DNA of 64,000 nt. Origin: Thalassovita litoralis. Its GTDB lineage: Bacteria; Pseudomonadota; Alphaproteobacteria; Rhodobacterales; Rhodobacteraceae. The first letter of the stretch is position 1; each line of letters begins with the position of its first letter. Positions 16,926 through 26,374 of this stretch are shown here, piece by piece. Made by a program: the position numbers and the translations under genes. Under the pieces are notes generated by a model. It saw nothing but the letters and a program-made list of their open reading frames with translations. It was not told where the DNA came from and ran no database searches. The stretch spans positions 34,311 through 98,310 of the forward strand of contig NZ_FXTO01000011.1 in NCBI RefSeq assembly GCF_900182725.1. The letters run 5' to 3'.

Positions 16926-18140
16926 ATGAACAGTAAGCCAGTGGTCCGCTATTTTAACAGGGCTACCCCACCACATCTGACGACACTGATTTTCCTAGCC
17001 GGGCTGTCCGCCTTGGCGATGAATATCTTTCTGCCGTCGCTGCCCGGAATGGCCGCCTATTTTCAGGTGGATTATGCGTTTATGCAGCTTTCGGTCGCGC
17101 TGTATCTGGGGGTTAACGGGGCCTTGCAGATTTTCGTGGGGCCGCTTTCAGACAAATATGGCCGCCGCCCGATCATCCTGACCGGGGTCGGGCTGTTTTG
17201 TCTGGCAACCATCGGCTGCCTGCTGGCCACCAGCGGCACAATGTTTATGGTTTTCCGCATGTTACAAGCGGTGATCGCCGTGGCAATGGTGCTGTCCCGC
17301 GCCGTGGTGCGCGATATGGTTCCCGCGGACAAGGCTGCCTCGATGATGGGGTTTGTCACGATGGGCATGTCGCTGGTTCCCATGCTTGGCCCGGCCACCG
17401 GCGGATTTCTGGAAGAACACTTTGGCTGGCACGGCAGCTTTGTCGCCCTTTTGGTGCTGGGGATCATCATGTTCACCGTCGCATGGTTCGATCTGGGTGA
17501 AACCGCCCCGAAAACCGACAACACGGTGCTGCAACAGTTCAAGGAATACCCCGAACTGCTAAAAGCCCCCCGGTTCTGGGGCTACTGCATGGCCTCGGCC
17601 TTTGGCTCCGGGGCGTTCTTTGCTTACTTGGGCGGCGCGCCTTTTGTGGGGTTAACCGTCTACGGCATGAGCCCCGGCGAGCTGGGCCTGTATTTCGCGG
17701 CCCCCGGCATTGGCTACTTTTCCGGGAATTTCATATCGGGGACATTTTCCGCACGCGTCGGCATCAACCGCATGGTGCTGTGGGGCGCCATGACTGTTGT
17801 GCTTGGCCTTTGCTTGTCCTTTGCCCTGAACCTAAGCGGCCACGGCTCTGCCGTCGCCTTCTTTGGCTGCATGGCATTCGTCGGGCTGGGCAATGGCATG
17901 ACGATCCCCAACGCGACCGCCGGGATGCTGTCTGTGCGGCCCCATCTGGCCGGTACGGCATCCGGTCTGGGTGGCACGATGATGATCGGGGGCGGCGCGG
18001 CGCTTTCGGCGCTGGCCGGGGCGATGCTAAAACCCGGCTCGACAGAACTGCCCCTGCTGTCCATCATGATGGCAACCGCGCTCCTGTCGTTGGTATCAAT
18101 CCTGTTCGTCATACACCGCGAACAACGGCTGGGCCTGTAA
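16926..18140 (+). CDS. MFS transporter, Bcr/CflA drug-efflux type
   Basis: This 404-residue protein has about 12 hydrophobic segments. The MFS loop 2-3 motif is LSDKYGRRPIIL (near residue 75), and the N terminus (LAGLSALAMNIFLPSLPGM) is typical of the Bcr/CflA drug:proton antiporters. No Shine-Dalgarno is obvious before the ATG. It sits between pccB and pccR with TTTGCAAA boxes on both sides, so PccR may control it. A role in exporting a propionate-linked metabolite is only an inference; family members also export drugs and sulfonamides. Confidence 0.85.
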   Translation: MNSKPVVRYFNRATPPHLTTLIFLAGLSALAMNIFLPSLPGMAAYFQVDYAFMQLSVALYLGVNGALQIFVGPLSDKYGRRPIILTGVGLFCLATIGCLLATSGTMFMVFRMLQAVIAVAMVLSRAVVRDMVPADKAASMMGFVTMGMSLVPMLGPATGGFLEEHFGWHGSFVALLVLGIIMFTVAWFDLGETAPKTDNTVLQQFKEYPELLKAPRFWGYCMASAFGSGAFFAYLGGAPFVGLTVYGMSPGELGLYFAAPGIGYFSGNFISGTFSARVGINRMVLWGAMTVVLGLCLSFALNLSGHGSAVAFFGCMAFVGLGNGMTIPNATAGMLSVRPHLAGTASGLGGTMMIGGGAALSALAGAMLKPGSTELPLLSIMMATALLSLVSILFVIHREQRLGL

Positions 18141-18159
18141 CGCCCCTTGCTCCGGCAAT

Positions 18160-18197
18160 TTTGCAAAGCTAACCTGTATGCAAACCCTATTTGCAAA
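18160..18197. promoter_or_regulatory. Probable PccR autoregulatory operator
   Basis: Two perfect TTTGCAAA boxes (18160-18167 and 18190-18197) flank a near match TATGCAAA (18177-18184), which stands five bases before the second box. The last box ends 14 bases before the chosen pccR start, so bound regulator would block the ribosome site or early transcription. This is consistent with self-repression. Confidence 0.7.
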
Positions 18198-18211
18198 CAG
18201 GCATATGCCAT

Positions 18212-19609
18212 ATGGCCACCCAAAAACTTTATGCCGGGGCAAAGCTGCGTGAAACCCGCACCCGCCTTGGCCTGACGCAAAAAGAATTCGCCGCCAAGCT
18301 GGGGGTGTCCCTGCCCTATCTGAACCAGATGGAAAACAACAACCGTCCGGTATCGACCACCGTGGTTCTGGCACTGGCGCAGGAATTTGGGTTCGACGTG
18401 ACCGAGCTATCGACCGGAGATTCCGAACGTCTGGTTTCCGACATGCGCGAAGCGATGGCCGATCCCGTCTTTGCCGATGCCGCCCCGCCGCTGGCCGATC
18501 TGCGATTAACCGCCTCGAACGCGCCCGCACTGGCCCGCGCGTTTCTGGACCTGCACCGCGCCTATCGCCAGACCCACGAACGGCTGGCGTCACTGGACGA
18601 AGCATTAGGCCGCGAAGACAGCCGCACCCAGCCATCCCCCTGGGACGAGGTGCGCGATTTCTTTCACTATTGCGACAACTACATTGATGCCGTGGACCGC
18701 GCCGCCGAACATTTCGCCCAAGGGGCCGGGGATCAGGGTATTCGCGCCCATGCCAGCCGCGCGTTACGGGCTGCGGGGATTACCCTCCGGATGGACGATA
18801 ACGCCCCAACCCGTCATTATGACCGCGATAGCCGCACGCTGTCGCTATCCTCGCGCGCACTGCCGGAAACCCAGACCTTTCAGCTATTGCTGCAAATCGC
18901 CCTGCTGCATCAGGACAAATTGCTAGAGGCGACGCTGGATCTGGCCCGTTTTCAATCAGACGAGGCCCGCTCGATCGCCAAAATCGGTCTGGCCAATTAT
19001 TTTGCCGGGGCGGCATTGATGCCCTATACCCGTTTTCTGAAAGCCGCACAGGACAGCCGTCACGATCTGGAATTGCTGGCCCATCATTTCGGTGCCTCCA
19101 TCGAACAGGTGGCCCATCGCCTGTCTACACTGCAACGCCCCAACGCCAAGGGCATTCCGTTCTTTTTCGTCCGTGTCGATCAGGCCGGGACGATCACCAA
19201 ACGCCATTCCGCTACCCGCCTGCAATTTGCTCGTTTCGGCGGGGCCTGCCCTTTGTGGAACGTGCATCAGGCCTTTGAAACACCGGGGCGTTTTCTGCGG
19301 CAACTGGCCGAAACCCCAGACGGGGTGCGCTATATCAGTCTGGCCCGCGATGTGTCCAAACCCGGCGGCAGTTTCGGCGCACCCGTCCGCCGATTTGCCA
19401 TTTCGCTGGGCTGCGAGGTCCGCCACGCCACGGATCTGGTTTATGCCGACGATCTGGACCTGTCCAATCCCCGCGCCTATGAACCCATCGGCATTTCCTG
19501 CCGCATTTGCGAGCGTAAAAATTGCCATCAGCGATCCGTTCCCCCGCTAGAACGCCGCCTGACCATTGATGCCGACGAACGCGGCGTCCTGCCGTATCGG
19601 GTGGACTGA
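18212..19609 (+). CDS. pccR: Short-chain fatty acyl-CoA regulator, ScfR/PccR type
   Basis: This 465-residue regulator has an N-terminal XRE helix-turn-helix (about 8-62: LRETRTRLGLTQKEFAAKLG, then YLNQMENNNRP), a middle IrrE/DUF955-like domain around 200-265 ending in ANYFAGAALMP, and a C-terminal cysteine cluster CRICERKNCHQR (about 437-448) typical of the ScfR family. The peptidase HEXXH expected in IrrE is replaced by a non-metal-binding stretch near IALLHQDKLL, so it should sense rather than cut. PccR in R. sphaeroides activates pccB in response to propionyl-CoA levels. I chose the ATG at 18212 (MATQKLYAGAKLR); its stop overlaps the hydrolase start (TGATG). Confidence 0.88.
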   Translation: MATQKLYAGAKLRETRTRLGLTQKEFAAKLGVSLPYLNQMENNNRPVSTTVVLALAQEFGFDVTELSTGDSERLVSDMREAMADPVFADAAPPLADLRLTASNAPALARAFLDLHRAYRQTHERLASLDEALGREDSRTQPSPWDEVRDFFHYCDNYIDAVDRAAEHFAQGAGDQGIRAHASRALRAAGITLRMDDNAPTRHYDRDSRTLSLSSRALPETQTFQLLLQIALLHQDKLLEATLDLARFQSDEARSIAKIGLANYFAGAALMPYTRFLKAAQDSRHDLELLAHHFGASIEQVAHRLSTLQRPNAKGIPFFFVRVDQAGTITKRHSATRLQFARFGGACPLWNVHQAFETPGRFLRQLAETPDGVRYISLARDVSKPGGSFGAPVRRFAISLGCEVRHATDLVYADDLDLSNPRAYEPIGISCRICERKNCHQRSVPPLERRLTIDADERGVLPYRVD

Positions 19610-20430
19610 TGCGGCGTCTGGTGTTTCGCCTGACCCTGCTGGCGGGCCTGTTGCTGGCCGCAATCGCCGCCGCGTCACAGGCCGAACGCTGGGCATTGTA
19701 CCCGTTCGATCCACGCCACCAGACCCCGGCGCAGGCCGGACTGCCCCAAATCAGCGAAACCCGCCTGACCACCCCCGACGACGAAACCCTGATCGTCTGG
19801 ACCGCCCCGCCGCACCCCGGCAAGCCGGTGATCCTGTATTTTCACGGCAATTCCGGCAATCTGGCCAGCCGCGCCGGGCGCTTCCGGCATTTCCTGTCAC
19901 AAGGCTATGGGCTGGTTGCCCCGGCCTATCGTGGATCGTCTGGCAGCAGCGGCACCCCAACCGAACATTCCCTGATCTCTGACGCAACCCAAGTCGCCAG
20001 CCATAGCGACTGGCCCGGCTGGCCCGCCCATCCCGGACCGATCATTGCCTATGGCGAAAGCCTTGGCACGGCGGTCACACTGGGGCTTTTGTCGAACACC
20101 GACACGCCACCCGATGCGATCATCCTCGAAGCGCCCTTTACCTCGATTCAGGCGTTGGCCGAAAAACACTATCCCGCGCTGGCCCCCTATATCTCTTACC
20201 TGAAAAACCAGTGGCCGACACTGGACCGCGCCCGAACCTATCTGCGCCAACCGCTGCTGATCCTGCACGGTACACAAGACGAACTGATTCCCACCGACAT
20301 GGGCCGCGCGATCCACGCCGCCGCCCCCTCGCCTGACAAAACCTTGCTGATCGTCCCCGGTGCGGGCCATACCGATTTGTGGCGCAGCGACACCCTGCCA
20401 AAGCTATGGCGCTTTCTGAACGCGCAATAG
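19609..20430 (+). CDS. Alpha/beta hydrolase, membrane-anchored BEM46-like
   Basis: This 273-residue protein starts with a hydrophobic segment (LVFRLTLLAGLLLAAIAAA) that is either a signal anchor or signal peptide, so the enzyme domain probably faces the periplasm. The alpha/beta hydrolase signatures are YFHGNSGN (oxyanion region), YGESLGTAV with the nucleophilic serine near residue 151, HGTQDELIP with the acidic residue, and a late GAGHTDLW histidine. This matches BEM46/YqkD-type hydrolases of unknown substrate. The start overlaps the pccR stop as TGATG, so it is translated with the regulator. Confidence 0.85.
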   Translation: MRRLVFRLTLLAGLLLAAIAAASQAERWALYPFDPRHQTPAQAGLPQISETRLTTPDDETLIVWTAPPHPGKPVILYFHGNSGNLASRAGRFRHFLSQGYGLVAPAYRGSSGSSGTPTEHSLISDATQVASHSDWPGWPAHPGPIIAYGESLGTAVTLGLLSNTDTPPDAIILEAPFTSIQALAEKHYPALAPYISYLKNQWPTLDRARTYLRQPLLILHGTQDELIPTDMGRAIHAAAPSPDKTLLIVPGAGHTDLWRSDTLPKLWRFLNAQ

Positions 20431-20450
20431 CCCCCCCGGACACACAAAAA

Positions 20451-20474
20451 GACGGCGCAAAACCCTGCGCCGTC
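20451..20474 (-). terminator. Intrinsic terminator after the ydcH-like gene
   Basis: A perfect 9-bp stem, GACGGCGCA (20451-20459) with TGCGCCGTC (20466-20474), is followed on the minus strand by TTTTTGTG. It lies 28 bases past the end of the YdcH gene and also sits just after the convergent hydrolase gene. Confidence 0.85.
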
Positions 20475-20501
20475 CCATTATTCACCGGAATTTTGCCGCC
20501 G

Positions 20502-20738
20502 TCACTCTGACAGCATCCCCCAGATTTCGTCTTTCAGTGCCGCCCGCCGCTTGCGCAGATCGGTTTCCGCCAGTTGCTCAATCGGCTCCACGTTGGTTTC
20601 GGCCCGATGAACAGCGCGGTTCAGCTCGTGATACTCTTCCGCCAGCTTTGCGAAATGCGCATTTTCCTGCTTCAGGGCGCTGATCTTGTCGGCGTGTTCG
20701 GGGAATTCCTCGTGCAGTTCATGAGGGGTGTTTGACAT
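20502..20738 (-). CDS. YdcH/DUF465 family protein
   Basis: The 78-residue protein is almost entirely helical and charged (PHELHEEFPEHADKISALKQ, then EEYHELNRAVHRAE), with a basic RKRRAALKDEIW near the end. This is the DUF465/YdcH coiled-coil type, widespread and small, with no known biochemical role. It is a single gene with its own terminator. The 238 bases upstream (20739-20976) contain no gene that I can support. Confidence 0.85.
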   Translation of the reverse strand: MSNTPHELHEEFPEHADKISALKQENAHFAKLAEEYHELNRAVHRAETNVEPIEQLAETDLRKRRAALKDEIWGMLSE

Positions 20739-20976
20739 CGCGCGGTCTCCTTTAACTCGATTGCACCAGACCGTAATCCACCGTCACGGCCTGTACTTTG
20801 ACACGGATCAATCTGCGCCGTTTTCCACCCCGCTCCCCGTCACTCTTTCGTCAGAAACACCTATCCGAAAGTCAGTCGTTCTGAACCAATACCCCCGGAG
20901 ACCAGCCACCGCCCTGCGCCTCTTTCTGGTTCAAATATCCATTGCACCACAGTTGCGCCCCGGTCCCCGGTCACTG

Positions 20977-22623
20977 TCACCGCTGTGCACGACCCCAGTC
21001 TTGCGACAGCACCGGCGCCAATTCCTCGGGGGGCAAGGGATCACGCCCCAGCAATAAATCACTGACCTTTTCACCCACCATGATGGACGGCCCGTTCAGA
21101 TTGCCGTTGGTGATTCTTGGAAAAATCGAACTGTCCGCGACCCGCAACCGATCCACACCGATCACCCGCGCCTGCGGGTCCACAACGGCCATCGGGTCAT
21201 CCGCAGCCCCCATCCGGCAGGTACCACAGGGGTGATAGGCGCTTTCGACATGTTCGCGGATAAACCCATCCAGTTCATCATCGCTTTGCAGATCGGCCCC
21301 CGGCTGAATTTCGTGACGCACAAAGGGTTTAAACGCCTCTTGCCCGAAAATTTCCCGCGTCAGCCGGATACATTGGCGGAAATCGCGCCAATCGCTGTCT
21401 TGTGACATATAGTTGAACCGGATCACCGGCGCGGCCTTTGGGTCGGCGTTGCGCAACGTCACCGCCCCCCGCGATGTGCTGCGCATCGGGCCAACATGGG
21501 CCTGAAACCCATGCCCTTCGGCGGCGGCTTTGCCATCGTATCGCACCGCGATAGGCAGGAAATGATATTGAATATCAGGATATTCCACCCCCGCATCCGA
21601 ACGAATAAAGCCCGCGCTTTCAAACTGGTTCGACGCCCCCAGCCCCTTGCCGGTGAACAGCCATTGCGCCCCGATCAGCGCCTTGCCCCACAGGTTCCAA
21701 TATTTATACAGGCTGACCGGCTGACTGGCAGCCATTTGCAGATACAGTTCCAGATGGTCCTGCAAATTCGCACCCACGCCGGGACGATCCGCCACCACGG
21801 GAATCCCCTGTTCGGCCAAATGCCGCCCTGCCCCGATCCCCGACAACATCAACAGCTTGGGCGAATTGATCGAGGAGGCCGCCAGCACGACCTCGCGCCG
21901 GGCGCGGATCACTTCGATCTTGCCGCCGCGTTCAATTTCCACACCCACGGCGCGGCCTTCTTCGATCACCACGCGCCGGGCCAGCGCACGCACCACACCA
22001 ACCCCAAACCGCTTTTTCGCGGGCTTCAGATAGGCATTCGCTGCCGACCAGCGCCGCCCCTTGTAAACGGTCATTTCCATAGGGCCGAAACCCTCTTGCT
22101 GCTGGCCGTTGTAGTCTTGCGTCACCGGATAGCCCGCCTGCTGGCCCGCTTCGACAAACGCATGGAACAGCGGGTTAGAGCGGGGGCCGCGCGTGACATG
22201 CAGCGGCCCATCCGTCCCGCGATAGTCCGAACGCCCCCCATGCCATGTTTCCATGCGTTTGAAATAGGGCAGCACGTCCTTATACGCCCACCCGCTGGCC
22301 CCTGCGGCGTCCCAGTGATCGAAATCCTTGGCATGGCCGCGCACGAACACCATCCCATTGATACTGGACGATCCACCGATCACCTTACCGCGCGGTGTGG
22401 CCAGAACCCGCCCGCCCAGGTGCGGTTCCGGTTCGGTCTGAAAGCCCCAGTCATATAGCCCCATATTCATCGGATAGGACAGCGCGGCAGGCATCTGGAT
22501 AAACGGCCCCGCATCCGAGCCACCAAATTCCACCACCAGCACCTTCGCCCCGGCTTCACCCAAACGATAAGCCATGGCGCAACCTGCGCTGCCTGCGCCC
22601 ACGATCACGAAATCCGCTTCCAT
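20977..22623 (-). CDS. betA: Choline dehydrogenase
   Basis: This 548-residue FAD enzyme of the GMC family oxidises choline to betaine aldehyde. The FAD-binding start is [20 protein letters not shown] (near residue 6); GMC signature 1 is [18 protein letters not shown]. The C-terminal catalytic region is [20 protein letters not shown], with the active-site histidine, followed by [12 protein letters not shown]. Length matches BetA. It is the last gene of betICBA, separated from betB by 97 bases that contain a long inverted repeat. Confidence 0.94.
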   Translation of the reverse strand: MEADFVIVGAGSAGCAMAYRLGEAGAKVLVVEFGGSDAGPFIQMPAALSYPMNMGLYDWGFQTEPEPHLGGRVLATPRGKVIGGSSSINGMVFVRGHAKDFDHWDAAGASGWAYKDVLPYFKRMETWHGGRSDYRGTDGPLHVTRGPRSNPLFHAFVEAGQQAGYPVTQDYNGQQQEGFGPMEMTVYKGRRWSAANAYLKPAKKRFGVGVVRALARRVVIEEGRAVGVEIERGGKIEVIRARREVVLAASSINSPKLLMLSGIGAGRHLAEQGIPVVADRPGVGANLQDHLELYLQMAASQPVSLYKYWNLWGKALIGAQWLFTGKGLGASNQFESAGFIRSDAGVEYPDIQYHFLPIAVRYDGKAAAEGHGFQAHVGPMRSTSRGAVTLRNADPKAAPVIRFNYMSQDSDWRDFRQCIRLTREIFGQEAFKPFVRHEIQPGADLQSDDELDGFIREHVESAYHPCGTCRMGAADDPMAVVDPQARVIGVDRLRVADSSIFPRITNGNLNGPSIMVGEKVSDLLLGRDPLPPEELAPVLSQDWGRAQR

Positions 22624-22651
22624 TTTCTTGCTCCGTATGTCGCCCTATCCA

Positions 22652-22704
22652 GCGCCGCCTTGGCGGTCGGGGGTGGGCGGGTGGGCCGTCCGCCAAGGCG
22701 GCGC
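22652..22704. repeat. Perfect 15-bp inverted repeat between betB and betA
   Basis: GCGCCGCCTTGGCGG (22652-22666) and CCGCCAAGGCGGCGC (22690-22704) are exact reverse complements separated by a G-rich 23-base loop. No T-run follows on the minus strand. Each arm is itself nearly palindromic around CCGCCTTGGCGG, which also occurs at 35863-35874. It probably forms a stable hairpin in the bet mRNA that could limit read-through into betA or protect the upstream message. Confidence 0.7.
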
Positions 22705-22720
22705 AGCCCTGTCTATCCTG

Positions 22721-24181
22721 TCAAAAGGGGGCTTCGACCCGGTCCATCCGCACGAAAACCGACTTGAGTTGCGAATAATGCTCGATCGCCGCTTTCGAGT
22801 TTTCACGCCCCACGCCCGAGGCTTTGACCCCGCCAAACGGGACTTCGACCGGGGCATCGTTATAGGAATTGATAAAACAGGTGCCTGCCTGAAATCCCGC
22901 CACCATGCGATGTGCGCGGGTCAGATCACGGGTGAACACCCCAGCCGCCAGCCCATATTCGGTGTCATTGGCGCGGGTCAGAACCTCGGCCTCGGCCTCG
23001 AAATCCAGCACACACATGACCGGGCCGAAAATTTCCTCGCGGGCGATAACCATCTCATCGGTGACATCCGCGAAAACGGTGGGTTCGATATAGTACCCCT
23101 GCCCGTCCAGCCGCTTACCGCCCGTGACCAGCCGCGCACCTTCTTCGATGCCCTTAGCGATATAGCGTTCCACAATGCCCAACTGTCCTTCGGACACCAT
23201 CGGGCCAAAGCTGACCTGTTCATCCATCGGATCGCCGATTTTTGCATCGGCCAGCCGTTCCGCCAACCGGGTCAGGAACGCCTGTTTGATCCCCTTTTGC
23301 ACGAAAACCCGCGTGCCATTGCTGCACACCTGCCCCGAGGAATAGAAATTCCCAAGGATCGCGCCGCCCACGGCGTCGTCCAGATCCGCATCATCAAAGA
23401 TCACCAGCGGGGATTTGCCGCCCAGTTCCATCGTGACATGTTTCATGCCAGCCGCAGCCGCCGCATAAACCTTGCGCCCCGTCGGCACCGATCCGGTCAG
23501 CGAAACCTTGTCCACCCGTGCATCCGTTACCAGGGCGCGGCCCACGTCGCCCGCACCCTGAACCACGTTGAACAGCCCGGCGGGCAGCCCCGCCTCGTGC
23601 AGGATTTCAGCCACTTTCAATGCACAAAGCGGTGTGGTTTCCGATGGTTTGAACACCATCGCATTGCCGCAAGCCAGCGCAGGTGCCCCCTTCCAGCAAG
23701 CGATCTGCGTGGGATAGTTCCACGCCCCGATGCCAACGCACACGCCCAAGGGTTGCCGCACCGTATAAGCCCAGTTGCCGCCGCCCAGCGGGATATGTTC
23801 GCCCGTCAGCGACGCGGCCAGACCACCGAAATATTCCAGCGCGTCCGCCCCGCTGGTCGCATCCGCCACCAGCGTTTCCTGCAAGGGTTTCCCGGTGTCA
23901 TAGGTTTCCAGAATTGACAGCTCGCGATTGCGGTCGCGCATGATGTCAGCGGCGCGACGCAGGATGCGGCCCCGCTCGGTGCCGGACATCGCGGCCCATT
24001 CTGCCTGTGCATCGCGCGCGGCGATCAACGCCGCTTCGATCACGGCGGGGGTGGCCTCGTGCAGGGTGGCAATCACTTGCCCCGTGGCCGGATAAATCAC
24101 CGGCAATGCTGCCCCGGCGGCGTCTTCCAGATATGCCCCATTCACGAAATGGCTGGAGGTCGGTTGGGTTGGATAGGTCAT
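22721..24181 (-). CDS. betB: Betaine aldehyde dehydrogenase
   Basis: This 486-residue NAD(P)-dependent aldehyde dehydrogenase converts betaine aldehyde to glycine betaine. The catalytic glutamate motif is [20 protein letters not shown] (near 248-267) and the nucleophilic cysteine lies in [16 protein letters not shown] (about 276-291); the [14 protein letters not shown] loop is present. Length and motifs fit BetB. No Shine-Dalgarno is visible before the ATG: the 30 bases between betC and betB are filled by a copy of the dispersed CATCTTGC motif. Confidence 0.94.
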   Translation of the reverse strand: MTYPTQPTSSHFVNGAYLEDAAGAALPVIYPATGQVIATLHEATPAVIEAALIAARDAQAEWAAMSGTERGRILRRAADIMRDRNRELSILETYDTGKPLQETLVADATSGADALEYFGGLAASLTGEHIPLGGGNWAYTVRQPLGVCVGIGAWNYPTQIACWKGAPALACGNAMVFKPSETTPLCALKVAEILHEAGLPAGLFNVVQGAGDVGRALVTDARVDKVSLTGSVPTGRKVYAAAAAGMKHVTMELGGKSPLVIFDDADLDDAVGGAILGNFYSSGQVCSNGTRVFVQKGIKQAFLTRLAERLADAKIGDPMDEQVSFGPMVSEGQLGIVERYIAKGIEEGARLVTGGKRLDGQGYYIEPTVFADVTDEMVIAREEIFGPVMCVLDFEAEAEVLTRANDTEYGLAAGVFTRDLTRAHRMVAGFQAGTCFINSYNDAPVEVPFGGVKASGVGRENSKAAIEHYSQLKSVFVRMDRVEAPF

Positions 24182-24186
24182 GTTTT

Positions 24187-24205
24187 GAGTATTTTCAGCA
24201 AGATG
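24187..24205 (-). repeat. Dispersed element copy 2 (motif only)
   Basis: On the minus strand the sequence reads CATCTTGCTGAAAATACTC, which differs at one base from the copy at 7881-7899. It occupies the betC-betB junction directly upstream of the betB start. No G/C hairpin is attached here. Confidence 0.6.
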
Positions 24206-24211
24206 AAAGGG

Positions 24212-25726
24212 TTATTCCCCACGCGGGAAGCGTTGATTTTCCTCGACCACGTTCAGGTCCATGTGGTTGCGCATATAGCGTTCGCTGGCTTTCTGAAGCG
24301 GCTGGTAATCCCACGGATAATAGCCGCCCTGCCGCAGCGCCTCGTACACGACCCAACGGCGGGCCTGACTTTCGCGGACCTCGGCATCGAAACGGGCCAA
24401 ATCCCAACGGGCATCTGCCTGCGCGCGCAGATCGGCCAAAACATCCGCATGGGCCGGATCGTCGGCCAGATTGCGCAATTCCTGTGGGTCTGCTTCAAGA
24501 TCGAACAATTGATCCGGGTCCAGCGCACAGCGGTTATATTTCCATCGCCCAGTGCGCAGGCTGACCATCGGCGCATAGGATGCCTCGGCCGCGTATTCCA
24601 TCGCGACGGGGGCGCTGCGTGTGGCGCCCTGCCCCAGCGGCACCAGCGATTCGCCGGTTGTCCACGGCATCACCTCGTCCATGCTGACACCGGCCAGATC
24701 GCAAAGCGTGGGACAAATGTCGATATTGCTGACCGGATCGGTGACAAGCCCCGGTTCCATCTGCGGCGCGGAAATCATCACAGGCACCCGCGACGATCCT
24801 TCAAAGAAGGTCATCTTGAACCACAATCCGCGTTCGCCCAGCATGTCGCCATGATCCGACACGAACAGGATAATCGTGTTATCCGCCTGACGGGTGGTTT
24901 CCAGCACGTCCAGAATTTCACCGATCTTATCGTCCAGATAGCTGATATTGGCGAAATAAGCCCGGCGCGAACGGCGTACATCTTCGTCGGTGATGTCGAA
25001 GGACCGCCAGTCATTCGCATCGAAAATCCGTTTGGAATGCTTGTCCTGATCCTCATAGGGGATCGGCCCCACCTGTGGCATCAGATGTTCGCAATCCTCG
25101 TACAGATCCCAGTATTTCTTGCGGGCCACATAGGGATCGTGCGGGTGGGTAAAGCTGACCGTCAGACACCACGGGCGTTCGTCATGCCCGCGCGCCAGAT
25201 CGTACAGTTTGCGGGTGGCGTTATAGGCCACCTCGTCATCATATTCCATCTGGTTGGAAATCTCGGCCACGCCCGCGCCGGTGACAGACCCCATATTATG
25301 ATACCACCAGTCGATCCGTTCGCCGGGTTTGCGATAATCCGGGGTCCAGCCAAAATCTGCGGGGTAAATATCAGTTGTCAGGCGTTCCTCGAACCCGTGC
25401 AACTGATCGGGACCAACGAAATGCATCTTCCCCGACAAGCAGGTCTGATAGCCCGCCCGCCGCAAATGGTGCGCATAGGTGGGCAAGGACGAGGTGAATT
25501 CAGCCGCGTTGTCATACACTTTGGTCGCCGAGGGCAACTGCCCCGACATGAACGAGGCCCGACCCGGCGCGCACAGGGGCGATGCCGTATAGGCATTCCG
25601 AAACCGGGTGGACCGCGCCGCCAGTGCCTTGAGATTCGGGGCGTGCAACCATTCCGCCGGACCATCGGGAAACAATGTCCCGTTCAATTGGTCCACCATA
25701 ATGATCAGAATATTCGGCTTAGCCAT
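24212..25726 (-). CDS. betC: Choline-sulfatase
   Basis: This 504-residue sulfatase hydrolyses choline-O-sulfate to choline and sulfate. The formylglycine-generating motif is LCAPGRASFMSG near residues 51-62, with the cysteine that becomes formylglycine; a metal-binding DQLNG lies near residue 12 and FVSDHGDMLGE at about 280. The C-terminal section (YYPWDYQPLQKASERYMRNH) is typical of BetC. The gene starts with ATGGCTAA, which contains the betI stop, so translation is coupled to the repressor gene. It lets the cell use choline sulfate as a sulfur, carbon and osmolyte source. Confidence 0.93.
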   Translation of the reverse strand: MAKPNILIIMVDQLNGTLFPDGPAEWLHAPNLKALAARSTRFRNAYTASPLCAPGRASFMSGQLPSATKVYDNAAEFTSSLPTYAHHLRRAGYQTCLSGKMHFVGPDQLHGFEERLTTDIYPADFGWTPDYRKPGERIDWWYHNMGSVTGAGVAEISNQMEYDDEVAYNATRKLYDLARGHDERPWCLTVSFTHPHDPYVARKKYWDLYEDCEHLMPQVGPIPYEDQDKHSKRIFDANDWRSFDITDEDVRRSRRAYFANISYLDDKIGEILDVLETTRQADNTIILFVSDHGDMLGERGLWFKMTFFEGSSRVPVMISAPQMEPGLVTDPVSNIDICPTLCDLAGVSMDEVMPWTTGESLVPLGQGATRSAPVAMEYAAEASYAPMVSLRTGRWKYNRCALDPDQLFDLEADPQELRNLADDPAHADVLADLRAQADARWDLARFDAEVRESQARRWVVYEALRQGGYYPWDYQPLQKASERYMRNHMDLNVVEENQRFPRGE

Positions 25727-26300
25727 TCATGCTCTCCTTGATGGGCAGGCACCCCATCACCAGTTTTACCGCCTGCTCGCTGTCTTGAACCCCAAGCCCC
25801 AGCGATTGCCGCAAATACGCGCCGTCGATCAGCGCCGCCATGCGTTCGGCCATTTCTTCGGTCTGCGCCCCCCACATGGGCCGCAGCGCATGGCGCAGAT
25901 TCGACCGCAACCGCCGCTGATAAATCGTCAGCAACCGATGCGCCCCTTCGGAACTTTGCGCCAAGACATAAAAATTCAGCCACGCCGCCACCACTTCGCT
26001 GCGGAAATTCGTTTGGCTGAAACTGGATCGCACAATGGCCTCGACCCGGCCCAGCGGGCTGCGGGCCATCAGCAACGCGCCGCGGACTTCGCCGCCATAA
26101 ACCGTCATCGTATGTCGCATTGCAGCCAGAAAAATCTGTTCCTTGCCGCCAAAGTAATGATGCGCCAGCGCGCTGGACATGCCCGCGCGTTTGGCGATCT
26201 GGCTGACCGTCACATCCAATGACCCAGCTTCGCCGATCTCTGCGATTGTCGCTTTAATCAGCGAGGCTCGGCGTATAGGCTCCATTCCCAGCTTGGGCAT
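25719..26300 (-). CDS. betI: TetR-family repressor BetI
   Basis: This 193-residue regulator has an N-terminal TetR helix-turn-helix: SLDVTVSQIAKRAGMSSALAHHYFGGKEQI (about 28-57; split at SS). The rest is helical ligand-binding domain. BetI represses the betaine genes until choline is present. The start at 26300 (MPKLGMEPIRR) is the family start and has AAGGAG eight bases upstream; a longer frame would run over the operator. It overlaps betC by eight bases and diverges from choX across 74 bases. Confidence 0.93.
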   Translation of the reverse strand: MPKLGMEPIRRASLIKATIAEIGEAGSLDVTVSQIAKRAGMSSALAHHYFGGKEQIFLAAMRHTMTVYGGEVRGALLMARSPLGRVEAIVRSSFSQTNFRSEVVAAWLNFYVLAQSSEGAHRLLTIYQRRLRSNLRHALRPMWGAQTEEMAERMAALIDGAYLRQSLGLGVQDSEQAVKLVMGCLPIKESMNG

Positions 26301-26337
26301 AACAAACTCCTTGCTATGTAAAGCTAGATGTATTTTT

Positions 26338-26351
26338 ATTGACTCGTCAAT
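26338..26351. promoter_or_regulatory. Probable BetI operator
   Basis: A perfect palindrome, ATTGAC-TC-GTCAAT, lies in the 74-base gap between divergent betI and choX. It resembles the TTGA...TCAA sites of other BetI systems. It overlaps likely betI promoter elements (TTGACG on the minus strand), so a single bound dimer could repress both directions. Confidence 0.7.
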
Positions 26352-26374
26352 CAAGAAAAACCGGGAGGCCTCAA

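Noticed and set aside
24059..25741. 560-residue plus-strand frame opposite betC
   Set aside because: Antisense shadow of the choline-sulfatase gene, whose formylglycine motif is intact.
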